A stretch of DNA of 64,000 nucleotides from Urechis unicinctus (Eukaryota > Annelida > Polychaeta > Xenopneusta > Urechidae). A program made the position numbers and the translations under genes. The stretch spans positions 4,783,979 through 4,847,978 of the forward strand of contig CM067349.1 in the NCBI GenBank assembly GCA_034190875.2. The letters are read 5' to 3'. The notes beneath the pieces were generated by a model. The model worked only from the letters and a program-made list of their open reading frames with translations. It searched no databases and was not told where the DNA came from. Below are positions 26,712 to 39,039 of this stretch, piece by piece (position 1 is the first letter of the stretch; each line of letters opens with the position of its first letter).

Positions 26712-26850
26712 GACGTACATTTGCATTAGTACCGGAACTGGAACACGGGAGTCTCATAGAAGCAGCACAGCGAGTAATCCTCACGGATAAGTCACACAGA
26801 CTCCCTAATTGAAGTTGTATTAGACGTCGTCCCATGAACATTGAATCTGC
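26712..26850 (+). repeat. Dispersed repeat R1, copy 3
   Basis: Third copy of R1. The core (ATTAGACGTCGTCCCATGAA) is at 26819-26838, and the upstream half matches 21200-21300 best. The three copies are thousands of bases apart in the same orientation. Confidence 0.6.
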
Positions 26851-26854
26851 ATAG

Positions 26855-27960
26855 CGTATGCAACAGGCATTTGTCAACACACAGAAGTTACCTTGCTATC
26901 TTCATATGAAGTTCCCCTGTGTGCGATCCTTGCAGACGGATATGTGCCTCTGATAGGAGAGTGGATAAGTACTCTAACGTGACCTTTCGAAATACAATAG
27001 ATCGAAACTCCATGGCATATATCGTTTAGTTACGTTATTTGACAATCACCATGTACGTTTGTTGAACAAAGAGTTGATCTCCCATTAAGGAGCTCCTCGA
27101 TGAGACTACTGTTTATAATAGTTGTGGGGAGAACGCATTATTCAAGGGTCTTCACTTCTTATATGCCTTTGTCCACAATCCACATCCCATTTTGTTATTT
27201 AACATTCACCACCTCCAGACTTTCACAAAGCGATTTATGTTCATTGTTTTAATCTTAGGCGCTGTCGACACACTGGGTGTCCACATAATAATTAATCAAA
27301 AGATTCGAGTAAGGTAATGACGCAGGTGATTGTACACAAAGGTAAAGATTGACATCAATGATCACACTGTGATACAGGGATAAAAAGAAGGCGAAACTCA
27401 TACAGCAAACTACATATTAACTTTCACAAATACTTTAATAGCATACTAATGTTTCATATTAAGTGTATAATCGATCAGACAACTCGGCATCTTCAGCTAT
27501 TCCTATTTCGTAGCGATAGTTGCACTTCAGTTTTCTTACAATGCCAGTTGCAAGTGACAAAAGACTTATCCACGCAAAAAGTTAAATATGAGGCAAATGC
27601 CATATTTTCTGCGTATCAGGTGGCGTTTAAGCCACATCATAGTAAATGTATCAGGATTAAAAAAATAAAGTCGAATGATCTGGTGTACTTCTGCAAACTA
27701 TTGAATTGTTTATCTCCAGATGGAATCAACCCACAATTCCTTTTATTCCCAAACCTCCAACTGAATTGTGATTGTTGTTGATCAAATATTTTTGTTCTTG
27801 ATTTGAAACAAATTCTATTGATCTGATAATCAATATATGATGTATCGGTGCAAAGCTGTACAATAGACGATTCGCGAATTTAGGCATAAAAGTCATACAT
27901 CTTAATACGGAATGACAAAACATTTCAAAATGGTAAGCTGCCTTTATCTGCACTGCGTAA
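26855..27960. other. No recognisable feature
   Basis: A 110-codon forward frame at 27449-27781 is within chance length and has no recognisable content. Confidence 0.4.
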
Positions 27961-27966
27961 TACACC

Positions 27967-28047
27967 CCCAACGTCACGTTGAATCAGTGTAAACGCAAAT
28001 AATGGACTTCTTTATTCACTGTACTCCCTTACTGCACTAAACAATTG
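27967..28047 (+). repeat. 81 bp direct repeat, left copy
   Basis: Matches 28828-28908 with about nine differences and no length change, exactly 861 bp away. It begins with the palindrome-like CAACGTCACGTTG and ends with TGCACTAAACAATTG. See the finding on the enclosed 780 bp. Confidence 0.85.
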
Positions 28048-28383
28048 ATAGTATTTCATGTAAAACCGGGGCCATCTCCAGTTTACTCGACTTACTTCCT
28101 CCCGAAATACCTTACATGTGAAAACAATTTTTTCAATGAATTTTCTCTTGTACATCGTGAAGCGACAAAGGCCACGATCGAGGAGGCGTTCTGTGTTATC
28201 GCGAATCTTTCCAGTAACATAATTGACCAGGGAGTATATGCTACAAACAAGAAGGTGTCATTTGTAGTTGTTCAGCATTTTAATGGGGTATTTATTTCAC
28301 GATCGACCAGGCGTTCTCAGCACTTGTTAAGCATCCCAGCTGCGTCATTTGCCGGGGTGGGGATGTGTACTTCAATTATGTAG
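28045..28383 (+). CDS. 112-codon open frame between direct repeats, unknown
   Basis: The frame starts at the right edge of the left 81 bp repeat and fills nearly half of the enclosed segment. Its content is somewhat more protein-like than other frames here (for example REATKATIEEAFCVIANLSS, with mixed charge and few Cys), but I recognise no domain and no membrane or signal segment. Its length alone is compatible with chance. If the direct repeats bound a mobile unit, this could be part of its cargo; that is speculation. Confidence 0.15.
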   Translation: MIVFHVKPGPSPVYSTYFLPKYLTCENNFFNEFSLVHREATKATIEEAFCVIANLSSNIIDQGVYATNKKVSFVVVQHFNGVFISRSTRRSQHLLSIPAASFAGVGMCTSIM

Positions 28384-28827
28384 GCGTCCTTTGCATTGGC
28401 ACGGTTTCACTTGACATTATTTTTTTGCTACATGATTGGACACGCGACGCAAGCGGGGCGCCCCTGTACACTCCCTGTATTATACTCGGCACTGTTTATT
28501 CGTGATCACAAATCTCGTGATGTTGATATCATTTATAGACAATGTCTTGGCCAGCTCCTTAGCACAGTCTTGATGATGAGGTGCCATTAATTCAAAGGAA
28601 TCATCAAGTGATAGTGCCCTTTGTGCCCGCGTGTATTGCTCTAGGGTCGACTCATATAAACTATGGACGTCTTAACACTACTGGCAATGTATATCTATCA
28701 CATGTGCGCAGCATTCTGTAGTCGGGCAGCTAGGTATAACATAATGAATATTGTTTAACTTTTGCACCTGTAAATGCGAAGCACACACTTTTCCAAGTGC
28801 TTGTTACATTACACGTGTAGATGCGCC

Positions 28828-28908
28828 CTCAACGTCACGTTGAATCAGTGAAAACGCAAAAAACGGACTTCTTTATTCACTGAACTCCTTTATTGCACTA
28901 AACAATTG
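28828..28908 (+). repeat. 81 bp direct repeat, right copy
   Basis: Right partner of 27967-28047. In this copy CAGTGAA and TTCACTG form a short inverted pair inside the repeat. Confidence 0.85.
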
Positions 28909-29153
28909 GCTGCGCATCACCCGAAGCCATTATTTCTTGTGTAAGGTAGGCATAAGCTTTTTAGAATCGCCTACAGCTTGAAACCCATTTGATGTAAGCA
29001 GCGCACTTTACGCATAAAATATTCAACAGTGGTGATGAAAAACAGTTACATTTCAAAGTTAAGACAATCTTCGTTCCAAACGACATTGCCATGCTAAGGA
29101 TGATGTCATAAAACACACCTCGTATCATGTTGGCGCTTTCTTGTCTTGATATA

Positions 29154-29240
29154 TTGGTCAGCAAGGTCGTAGTGTTGGTCAGCAAGGTCATAGTGATGGT
29201 CAGCAAGGTCGTAGTGTTGGTCAGTAAGGTCGTAATATTG
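29154..29240 (+). repeat. 21 bp minisatellite, about 4 copies
   Basis: GGTCAGCAAGGTCGTAGTGTT is repeated with few changes (GTCATAGTGAT, GTAAGGTCGTAATATT). The period is a multiple of three, so a reverse-strand frame stays open across it without further support. Confidence 0.9.
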
Positions 29241-29596
29241 AATGCTGTTGCATCATAGGGAATATGGAATGCTATATTTGAGCCAGAGAATCCTTTAAGT
29301 CGTGCACCTTGATAGGAATTGACAAAGTCAACATTGCCAAGTCAGGTAGAGGACGCAGACCAGCAACAGCTCCGGCAGGAGATACAAAGTCACACTATAT
29401 CAGACGCTTGATCTAGGTATGATAACATCAAATCATTTACGCGAAGACACATCCAGAATGCATATCAGTGTACAGAACATTCGTGGAAAATGCACCTTGA
29501 TTGTGTTACATTAACGCTCAACCCGTACCGTCAATTAGATATGAATCAAAAAACTATTATTATGTAATCCTTATAGGCTAATGTAGCCTGCAGCAC

Positions 29597-29648
29597 CAGC
29601 GCGACCTAAAAAAATGTGCTTGTGCTGTAAAAAGCATAGGTCGCGCTG
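29597..29648. other. GC-rich hairpin (12 bp perfect stem)
   Basis: CAGCGCGACCTA at 29597-29608 is exactly complementary to TAGGTCGCGCTG at 29637-29648. Inside the 28-base spacer, TGCTT and AAGCA can form a further 5 bp stem. The stem is GC-rich in an AT-rich setting. It could be a terminal inverted repeat pair of a tiny element, a structured RNA or a protein site. I see no target duplication. Confidence 0.6.
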
Positions 29649-29904
29649 TGGTTATGTCCCCACAGTACTAAACGTAATGAGTCACCGTACTCGCAAGAAG
29701 GCATCACTATGTGGTGACCTCGGCAAGATATGAACGATTTGAACACCCAATTTGTGTTGTATACACATTCTGCTTACTTCAATAACGCAGGGTTGTCCTT
29801 CCGTATGTCACTACCGGGCTCTACGTTGTCGAATACTCTATCCCATGCACTATAAACATCTACTTCCTAGTGTCTATACTATAACACTCGAGTTTCCAGC
29901 TATT

Positions 29905-30330
29905 ATGCTATTGGCATGCAGGGGATGGTTATTCCCCACCTTTATCACCCCTCGTGGGGGGGGGGGGGTAGACAATGTGAGACAGATATCAGACATGGGT
30001 TCAGGAGTATACATAATTCAGCACAGTATGGTGGGTGCCTCATCTTTCCCCACATGCAGGGGATGGGGCATCACTGTGCAGGTAGGGCACCTTATTTGTT
30101 CATGAAATAGGCCTGAATCTCGTGTTCATTTGAGACAGAGAGAGGGAACAGGGTTCACATCCCCCCATTTGCTAGGCCATTGTGCCTTGCCGAGATGGGT
30201 GAGCAGTCGTCATACTACGGGCTTTTACACTTTTCAGCACAGTATGTAGGTGGCTCATCTTTGCCACAGATCACTGTGCAGGTGCAGCTTATTTGTTCAT
30301 GAAATAGGCCTGAATCTCTTGTTCATTTGG
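29905..30330 (+). repeat. Duplicated G-rich segment with a G13 run
   Basis: 30019-30131 and 30235-30329 are direct copies sharing CAGCACAGTATG, CTCATCTTT, ATCACTGTGCAGGT and TTATTTGTTCATGAAATAGG. The first copy has an extra CATGCAGGGGATGGGG element, which also occurs at about 29916. A run of 13 G lies at 29956-29968. Overlapping forward frames (for example 29752-30105) show no recognised content. Confidence 0.75.
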
Positions 30331-30334
30331 CTGT

Positions 30335-30765
30335 TCTTTACAACCTCGTCTACAATCTGGCAACATTCGTCATTTGATATCTTGTTACCAGACAGTGCAG
30401 TAGAGACAAGGCGAATGATCGTGTTCAGTTTGCTGTCAGCTGTATCAGGTAACTGACCGGCTAACTCCTCTTGGTCTGCATGACCTTGTCAAGCCCCGTC
30501 GGCTCTCGCAGTGGCATCCCATCCAATTAGGTCTGTGAACCCACGTGATATATGGCATTATGAGTCTAAGAACGATGACATTGAGGAGAGCGTGAAATAC
30601 AGGAAGGTTCGTCAACAACAGGTGTAATTATATGTATAACCGCCGATTTACCGAGCCGGCGAGGGTGGAGGGCCGTCCCCAGCAAATGTTGAGCAGTCCC
30701 TATGAAACAGTGCAAAGATGCCACGCATCTATTTATCTACTTTTGTTTGCAACGCGTAACATGTA
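30335..30765. other. No recognisable feature
   Basis: No supportable gene or repeat. Confidence 0.45.
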
Positions 30766-30769
30766 GAGG

Positions 30770-31210
30770 CGCTGCTTGGTTCTGTGACGTCACTGGCCTA
30801 CGTCTGCTCGCCCAGTGCGCTGCTGGGTTATGTGACGTCACTGGCCTACGTCTGCTCGCCCAGTGCGCTGCGGGGTTCTGTGACGTCACTGGCCTACGTC
30901 TGCTCGCCCGCGCTGCTGGGTTCTGTGACGTCACTGGCCTACGTCTGCTCGCCCAGTGCGCTGCTGGGTTATGTGACGTCACTGGCCTACGTCTGCTCGC
31001 CCAGTGCGCTGCGGGGTTCTGTGACGTCACTGGCCTACGTCTGCTCGCCCAGTGCGCTGCTGGGTTCTGTGACGTCACTGGCCTACGTCTGCCCGCCCAG
31101 TGCGCTGCGGGGTTCTGTGACGTCACTGGCCTACGTCTGCTTGCCCAGTGCGCTGCTGGGTTCTGTGACGTCACTGGCCTACGTCTGCCCGCCCAGTGCG
31201 CTGCTGAGTT
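30770..31210 (+). repeat. 48 bp minisatellite, nine units, each with a CRE palindrome
   Basis: TGACGTCA occurs at 30785, 30833, 30881, 30926, 30974, 31022, 31070, 31118 and 31166. All steps are 48 bp except one of 45. The unit continues CTGGCCTACGTCTGCTCGCC and then CAGTGCGCTGCTGGGTTCTG. Variants (GCTGGGTTA, GCGGGGTTC, GCTGGGTTC) recur in a partly regular order, which suggests blocks of units were duplicated together. Two forward frames and one reverse frame stay open across it because the unit has no stop in those phases; I do not call genes. TGACGTCA is the full cAMP-response element bound by CREB/ATF proteins. Confidence 0.97.
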
Positions 31211-31214
31211 TTTG

Positions 31215-32000
31215 CAGCCTTTTACATAACAAATGATTCGTATCAAACGGATCATTGCAATCATCGTGCAATGCATCAATACGCGTCTCCTATCGCCAAG
31301 TGCAACAGAAAGGTGGCCATGTCCAAATGTGGCAAGAGAACCAATCTATCACCAATAGGTGGCCAAGAGAAATGATTTGTGTCGACAGAAGCACACATCA
31401 GATTCCGCGAAACTGAGCATTCAATTAGTGATGTCCCAGCAATAAGCCATATAGTAATTATACAGCGTCGGAAACATTCTATTAACGATACTCAGTGGGC
31501 AATGGCGTATAAGTGTAATTAACATATATAGTTATCCCTAATGATGTATTTGAACACTGTTGCCGTGACAACGGTTAATGCCAGGCACAAGTACGCCATG
31601 TTGGTTGCCTGATTTGTGGCATTCGTTCATGTAAATGTCCAGGTTAATTACTTCACGAATATCCGGCAATAAAAGTGCTTACGAGCCTTCCCGCGTGCCA
31701 GCGTTGCGCCATTTCGGATTTATCGCGCCAGCGTGAACTGATTATGTTGTTTCACGCGCGGCGATTTCCAACTTCTGTTAATAGAATCATCAACATAACT
31801 GAAAACCAATTTGATCATGTGTGTGCATCCCGGTACCTACACACGCTGTTTCGTTATTTAACCTACCTGTCAATATAACCAGCAATAAATCGAATTTGTT
31901 TAATTTCGAAAATGAATCCAATACACATGATATATCCAATATAACATATGCAACATTTAACCCTGGTATCCTTTCTGGAAAACTCGAATCATGCTACAAT
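31215..32000. other. No recognisable feature
   Basis: No supportable gene or repeat. Confidence 0.45.
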
Positions 32001-32003
32001 ATT

Positions 32004-32102
32004 AGATTTAATGATGCCAATAAGCTCCTGTGTAATATCATCATAGATTTAATGATGCCAATAAGCTCCTGTGTAATATCATCATAGATTTAATGATGCC
32101 AA
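32004..32102 (+). repeat. 41 bp tandem repeat, about 2.4 copies
   Basis: AGATTTAATGATGCCAAYAA starts at 32004, 32045 and 32086. The first two units are identical or nearly so, indicating a recent duplication. Confidence 0.95.
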
Positions 32103-32104
32103 CA

Positions 32105-33855
32105 ACTATTGTAGGTATTGAATAACACAGGGTAGCTGACATTCAGGGTGCTTGCGCTGTTTGGACGTGGAAAATACTTTCTCTGCATATGGAATATAGC
32201 CTTAACAGTAAAGGCAATATGATCCGCTATTAATAGGTTAATCAAACCACATGACGCCTATGGACACAGTATCCATGCAACCTGAGCATGCTACGAGAAT
32301 ATCCTGGTGTCCTTGAAAGACGGTATGAAAACAGTCTGACGCACGCAGCATAGACTCAGGTGAGATACTAAAAGAAGAAGACACCATCAGGGCGGTCCTG
32401 TTTATTCCCAGATGGAATATCTATTATCGCCTTGCATTACAGACCCTGTATTTGCAGTCAGTATTGCATTGACGGACAAAATTGTATTCTGGGTGTTAAG
32501 CTCAAAAGCCAGAACTGTATCCACGGGGTCGCATGAAACACCAGATTGGGTGTATAGGTTTAACGGCAGCACCATTTAACTTCATAGAGAGTGTGCAGGT
32601 TTACAAAAAAGCTACATCTGCCCATCACATACTTGACCTACTCATCGGCTAGCTCGATGCGTTCCTCGGTTACTTTGTCTAATGATTGTTATCTAGTGTA
32701 TGGTGTCGGGCCTCAGACGAGCCGCTAACAAGTTTGCATTTGACTTATTCATTAAAATTATCGAAAGCACGACTGTGAATAAAATGAAGAGCATGTTGGC
32801 AAGTTTTCAAAAGGTCAACTCGTCTTTGAGGACAGTAAAATTCCTCTGATCTAAATTAAAGCGCTGTGGTCACCTCAAAACGCGCGATGTTACGTGACGA
32901 AATGATGAAGACAAAGATTAGTGCAACTGGTGCAACGCAAATGTAATAAATGCTGCCGCTGCCACGTAACCGTTATGATAACAGGAAATCTAAATGTGCC
33001 TGCCAGTCAGCACGATAACAAGAGCTATCATTATGATCGCAAGTCGTTGCAGGCATTGTGAGGCTGATCAGCTATGCCTTCATTTAAAAAGTTCGTATAG
33101 CGGGAGAAATTTACAAATGTATCCGTTCACAAGCTTAAGTTACTCACTCATCTTAGATCTATATATATGTTTGTTTTTATCGACCTCTGAAATTGCTTCT
33201 GTGAAATGTCACTGCATCGAATTCTACCATACCCCAAAGTATTGGCATTTATATCCCAAAGGTTTCCGCATACGCCAGCAGGATACGTGCGTTATGATTA
33301 GTAGAAACCAAACGCTGCAGCATCTTAATATTTGAATCATAACGCTCATTGTCTACCACATGCACCATATTCATTGGCATTGAATGCATATTGACTTTTC
33401 CATTAGTTCATGTTACCTACACGGGTATTGTAGCAGTATATTTGCTAACTAACAACGTCTCAAAGAACTTAATGTTGATCTGTTTAGTCTGTCCATAGAG
33501 CCCTGACTCGGTGGCTATGAAGTATCGTATCTTTTTCCCGCGGGTTCACCTCCAAGTGTTAGCAACAAGTTTGTGCCGAGTGGGTGCTTGGAAAATACGT
33601 GACTTCAACAACGATGCTATATCTATCTGTGCGTATCTAAATGCAGCATCGACGGTTAGTTTAGCCCGGAGCTGCCAATTATTGCGCGTCACGCCCACTA
33701 AACGAACTGCTGGCGCTCCGTGACGTTAGATGCATCTATGTAACATAACATAGACGCATATATGTAATATAAACGAGTACTGTGAGCTTTCCTGAGCATG
33801 GAAATCAGTGTACTATTATAAAAATTGCTACTGCAGACTCCCAAGCCCAAACTAA
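32105..33855. other. No supported gene
   Basis: A 113-codon forward frame (32994-33335) is within chance length. No repeat or motif can be supported. Confidence 0.45.
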
Positions 33856-34335
<480 letters not shown>

Positions 34336-35079
34336 GGCTTGCACAATTTACAGGGCCATAATTAATGGCAAGAAATCAGAACATTCCGTACATCACGGCA
34401 ATAGGTCAGCCACATCGTCGACGTTCTCGTGATGGACTGTAATATCGCATGAAGGCGCCGTTGTTAAATGACGTACACCTTGAAGAGCCTCATGAGACGA
34501 ATTGCTTATGTGTTTTCGTGCCAGGTAAAGTATGCAAAGATCACAATTGAACTGCTATATTACCTTGACGAAACCTAATGCCTCATTTGATACTACCAGA
34601 CGAAGAGAAATATATAGCAACATTGCTAGGCAATTCCCTTCCAATATTTTTAGAACGCCTCGATTTAAGTCTTCATTTTTAATCACTTTTACCAAAGCAC
34701 TAGGGTAGCATTTTATGGTGAAATCATAATCATATATGCAGAGGTATAGTAAGTTAAAATAAAACAGTGGCTAACGTGATTGTATTGATCAAACTGTCAC
34801 CGGGGCAAAACAGGTATGGCATGAATATGACTTAACAAGTGCTATTGAACCATGATAGCTGATGTCACAGTGTTGGTATCGTCATGGACAGCGCGCTGTT
34901 TCCAAAGATTACCAGCTTTCACCATAAACCATTTACTTTTCCTTTACCATCACGTGTCGACTTTTTCCTCAAACGTACCGCCGTCTTGGCGTGGGTTCAT
35001 ATATCTTATCGGACGATTGCATATCGACAGAAACAATCTGCGACACATAAAAAATGATGATTTATCCGATATTAAGTCA

Positions 35080-35320
35080 GAATGAGACGCATCGAGCACA
35101 TTGCAAACGAGGAATATTGCGCATACAAGGCCATTGTGGATTTGCCATGTGAGGCTGTCATCAGACATTAGCACAGAAAGCTTTATTGCTGAATTTTTAT
35201 CTCGTTTATAATGACCTATAGCAATCATGTAACACATTTGGAACGCAATATCATAAATTGTGATCATATAGTCATCAGGTCGTACAATTAATTGTTGTAT
35301 AATTAGCCGTTATTGGTCAT
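35080..35320 (+). repeat. Large-repeat module W, copy 1
   Basis: Shares ACAAGGCCATTGTGGATTTG and CCATGTGAGGCT with 38328-38362, and ATCATGTAACAYATTT, GAACGCAATATCAT and AATTAATTGT with 40550-40615. All three are in the same orientation. A reverse-strand frame (34950-35267) overlaps it. About 60-100 bases upstream, the reverse-strand peptide VKAGNLW is shared with the 40.39 kb copy. Confidence 0.7.
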
Positions 35321-35754
35321 TGGGGTCCATACACATCAGGCTTTGATAAGCCAGCGAATATAGTTCTATTGGTAAATTAGACACTAGATATTGTGGTACG
35401 ATTCGTTCATTTATCCGCTCTATGGATGTTTATATCCATGGATCAGCATAGAAGATGGTTCTTGATATCGATGCTGGATTTGGAAAGGTCGGCAGATTTG
35501 GACAAGGACGGCGTCGTTAAATCAGGCAACATTATATAATCCATATTAGATGTTGACAAATTACAACTTTTCCCAACCTGGCTAAAGGGCAGTATTCAAG
35601 TTTGACACGGGTCCTCATCTATTAGCGTATCGATGAACCCCTGAAGATGATAGCGACGTTAACCGCAGTGTTTTGTTTTATGTTGTTTCTCTCCTATCAC
35701 TGATATAACCATTCCAACACGCGAAACGGAAGGCGCACACTTTGACGCATATAT

Positions 35755-36720
<966 letters not shown>

Positions 36721-37029
36721 CATTTATGTTATTCATAAATAATAGCGGTAACTATACTATCATGATCGTTTTTAGAATAGATAACAAAAATTTGCAGCGT
36801 AGATAGAATAACTCAAAAATGCAAGCATAATCAATCAATTATGGAGAGAATATGTAGAGATCATTATATTGTTTTTCTTCCCAGCGAAACATATCTGCTC
36901 AGATACGAATAATATGTCGTGGTTATCAATATAAAACCGATTCAGTTACTATGGTTGCAAACATAATCAATGCTGAAGCATGAAATCGGCTTACACAGAA
37001 CACATTCGACCGCGAAAATAACCTCAGCA

Positions 37030-37145
37030 GCTACTTACCAGGCATATTAGGTTTTTCACGTGTAGTAGTCATCCCGTTATGAAAACAACGGCTTAAGCTG
37101 CTCGTGACTGTCGACTTTTATTACCTTTACAGCCACTGGCGTGTA
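37030..37145 (+). repeat. Large-repeat module V, copy 1
   Basis: GGCATATTAGGTTTTT, GTAGTCATCCCGT and CTGCTCGTGACTGTCGAC match 42010-42105 in order. Confidence 0.75.
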
Positions 37146-37689
37146 CTGCCCAGATGAATCAAACAAGTGAATTATTTGCTTCAGGTAAGATACTCTTGTA
37201 GTAAACCCCCTATCTGCAACATTCCAACCCTTCAATGTTGCGTCATTTGCTTTTGACAATATTGAACCCATCTATTTCTTTGGCTTACATTTAGATGAAC
37301 AAAATGAATGCTACAAATCGGCTGATATAGATTATATTCGACATCAAAATGATAAATATACTGGGCGAGTATGTGAACAGCTGTGTGATTTCCTCAGAGT
37401 GTCATGCTTCAAAGCCACATAACTATGCATATATTGTGCTTCTAAAACACCTGTCATCCACTTAGTAATTGATGTTTGTGGACATCTCAGACAGTGGCTA
37501 GATCAAGGATATGTAAAACTATTTACTGCTATTTCTCGTCGATCTGCAAGCCACGTGTTGATTTGCTATCTCGCTATAGACACGAGCAAGCCACAGAGCG
37601 GAAAATATCCCGCAATCCAAGCGGCGTACATCAGATGGCTATGATGCGATCAGTCTGTACGGCTCAAATAAAAGCAGTATGTAGGTCAT

Positions 37690-37965
37690 ATGTTATCTAT
37701 TAACTTGAAGCCCCTTCTTGCTAACAAAGGTGGAAAGGTAACACTTTGCATTTGCTCGCCTTTTGTCCCACATCTGGAAGAACAAATACCTGTCTGGCTT
37801 CTATTTACACCAAAATACCATGTGGTGTATCTGTTTTGGTCAATGACCCTTAACAATGTCATCTCTACCAACGTAATGAGTTACAATAACCTGGCGAGAT
37901 GTCGTATAAATGCCGTTTTTTAGGTCAATGTTGCCACATACTGGCTCATAATGTCAATACACGCA
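37690..37965 (+). repeat. Large-repeat module K, copy 1
   Basis: Copies of this module occur at 37690-37965, about 39990-40180 and 42840-42990 (forward), and at 47030-47300, 49470-49620, 52300-52560 and 53330-53610 (reverse). Against the 53.5 kb copy I aligned 77 codons by hand with no gap, and differences fell at first, second and third positions about 22, 18 and 26 times. That is only a slight third-base excess, so these copies have mostly drifted as non-coding DNA even though both have open frames here (77 and 120 codons). Shared peptide words include HLEEQIPV/HLDEQIPV and ISTNV. Confidence 0.75.
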
Positions 37966-38713
37966 GCTGGCAATTGATTTGAATACTGGTGATGAGATCA
38001 ACAAGCAAATTGACACAGTAAGCAATTATATTACCCAAGCACTGGCTCAATCAGCATGAATATATTTATACTTGGTATTGATGTTTTTATATATTTCATA
38101 CCACACAAAAGCAAATGGATCCAGGGCGGTCGCCGATTACGCTCCCATAACTATTATGTATAAACATTGTAATGGAGGGCACTTTAATGTAGGGTAATAA
38201 GTGGTATCGGACAATTGAATTGAACAAATTGAAATTGATAATATGTCAGAAATTCAAATTGGTTATTTATTCGACATAAGGTCTGACTGTGATGCATCTA
38301 GCTCATTGGTTATGACGAATATTGCACCTACAAGGCCATGGCGGATTTACCATGTAAGGCTTTTATAAGCCATCAGCCAAGAAAATTCATTGCATATTAT
38401 CTCGCTCATCATGGCCAGAAATAGTCTTGTAATTGACCAGTAACGCATTATCGTTGATGGGCATTTAATTCCCGTGAGGTTATGGAACTTATAATGCTCA
38501 GTTTAACGTTTTCCATTCTGATATATACTAAATCCTCGGTAAACAAATAAAGATAACAATGAAACAAATTAGCAATCAATTGTTATAAACGACTTTAGAG
38601 GAGATTTAAAACATTGTAATTGCAATTACTCCGTTGCATGAGCCAACTTCAATGAATAATACATACCGCATATAATTTTAATGTAGAGCATGTTCCTTAA
38701 TACCTCTTGAAGT

Positions 38714-38726
38714 GGGGGGGGGGGGG
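38714..38726 (+). repeat. G13 homopolymer run
   Basis: Thirteen G in a row. The matching place in the inverted copy (about 51834-51850) reads CTGCCCCTCTCCCC, so the run probably grew from a GGGGAGAGGGGC-like tract after the copies separated. Confidence 0.9.
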
Positions 38727-38812
38727 AGCTGTCTGCAAGCTCGGAAAAAGTCAAGTGTAAGTAGGAATATTTAACAAACATCAGTCACACATAGGTCAAA
38801 TCGTGTAATAGA

Positions 38813-39019
38813 TTGATAAATGTGGCACAAAGACGGGCACTGATAGAGAAGCTAGTCAATTCAATTGTGAGTGAAACCAGAGCCAGGAATATTGACCTTT
38901 TGTATGCAGCGGCAATAAAGAGGGCACGCGGAAATATTAGTACCGCGCCTTATACATCTCCACTCACAGCAATTAAAGTGCAATACATTAAACAGCAAGC
39001 GACAAGGTTAATGGGGTAA
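38813..39019 (+). CDS. 68-codon open frame with a 3' end shared by three copies; unknown
   Basis: This frame (motifs IEKLVNSIVSE, RARNIDLLYAAA, YTSPLTAIKVQYIKQQA) ends at a TAA that is also present at the same place in the copies at about 41240 and inverted at about 51543. In the 41.2 kb copy the matching words are QKLADSI, NARNDDL and YTSPFTA. It is richer in charged residues than other frames here. No start or upstream part is clear and no family is recognised. It may be the 3' end of an old element gene. A reverse-strand frame (39040-39261) ends 20 bases away, so the two would converge. Confidence 0.3.
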   Translation: MINVAQRRALIEKLVNSIVSETRARNIDLLYAAAIKRARGNISTAPYTSPLTAIKVQYIKQQATRLMG

Positions 39020-39039
39020 TGCATCAGTTAATGTACGTT

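Noticed and set aside
30702-31279. Three long overlapping frames (175, 180 and 150 codons) over the 48 bp array
   Set aside because: The 48 bp unit lacks stops in those phases and its length is a multiple of three; frames on both strands cannot all be genes and none extends far outside the array.
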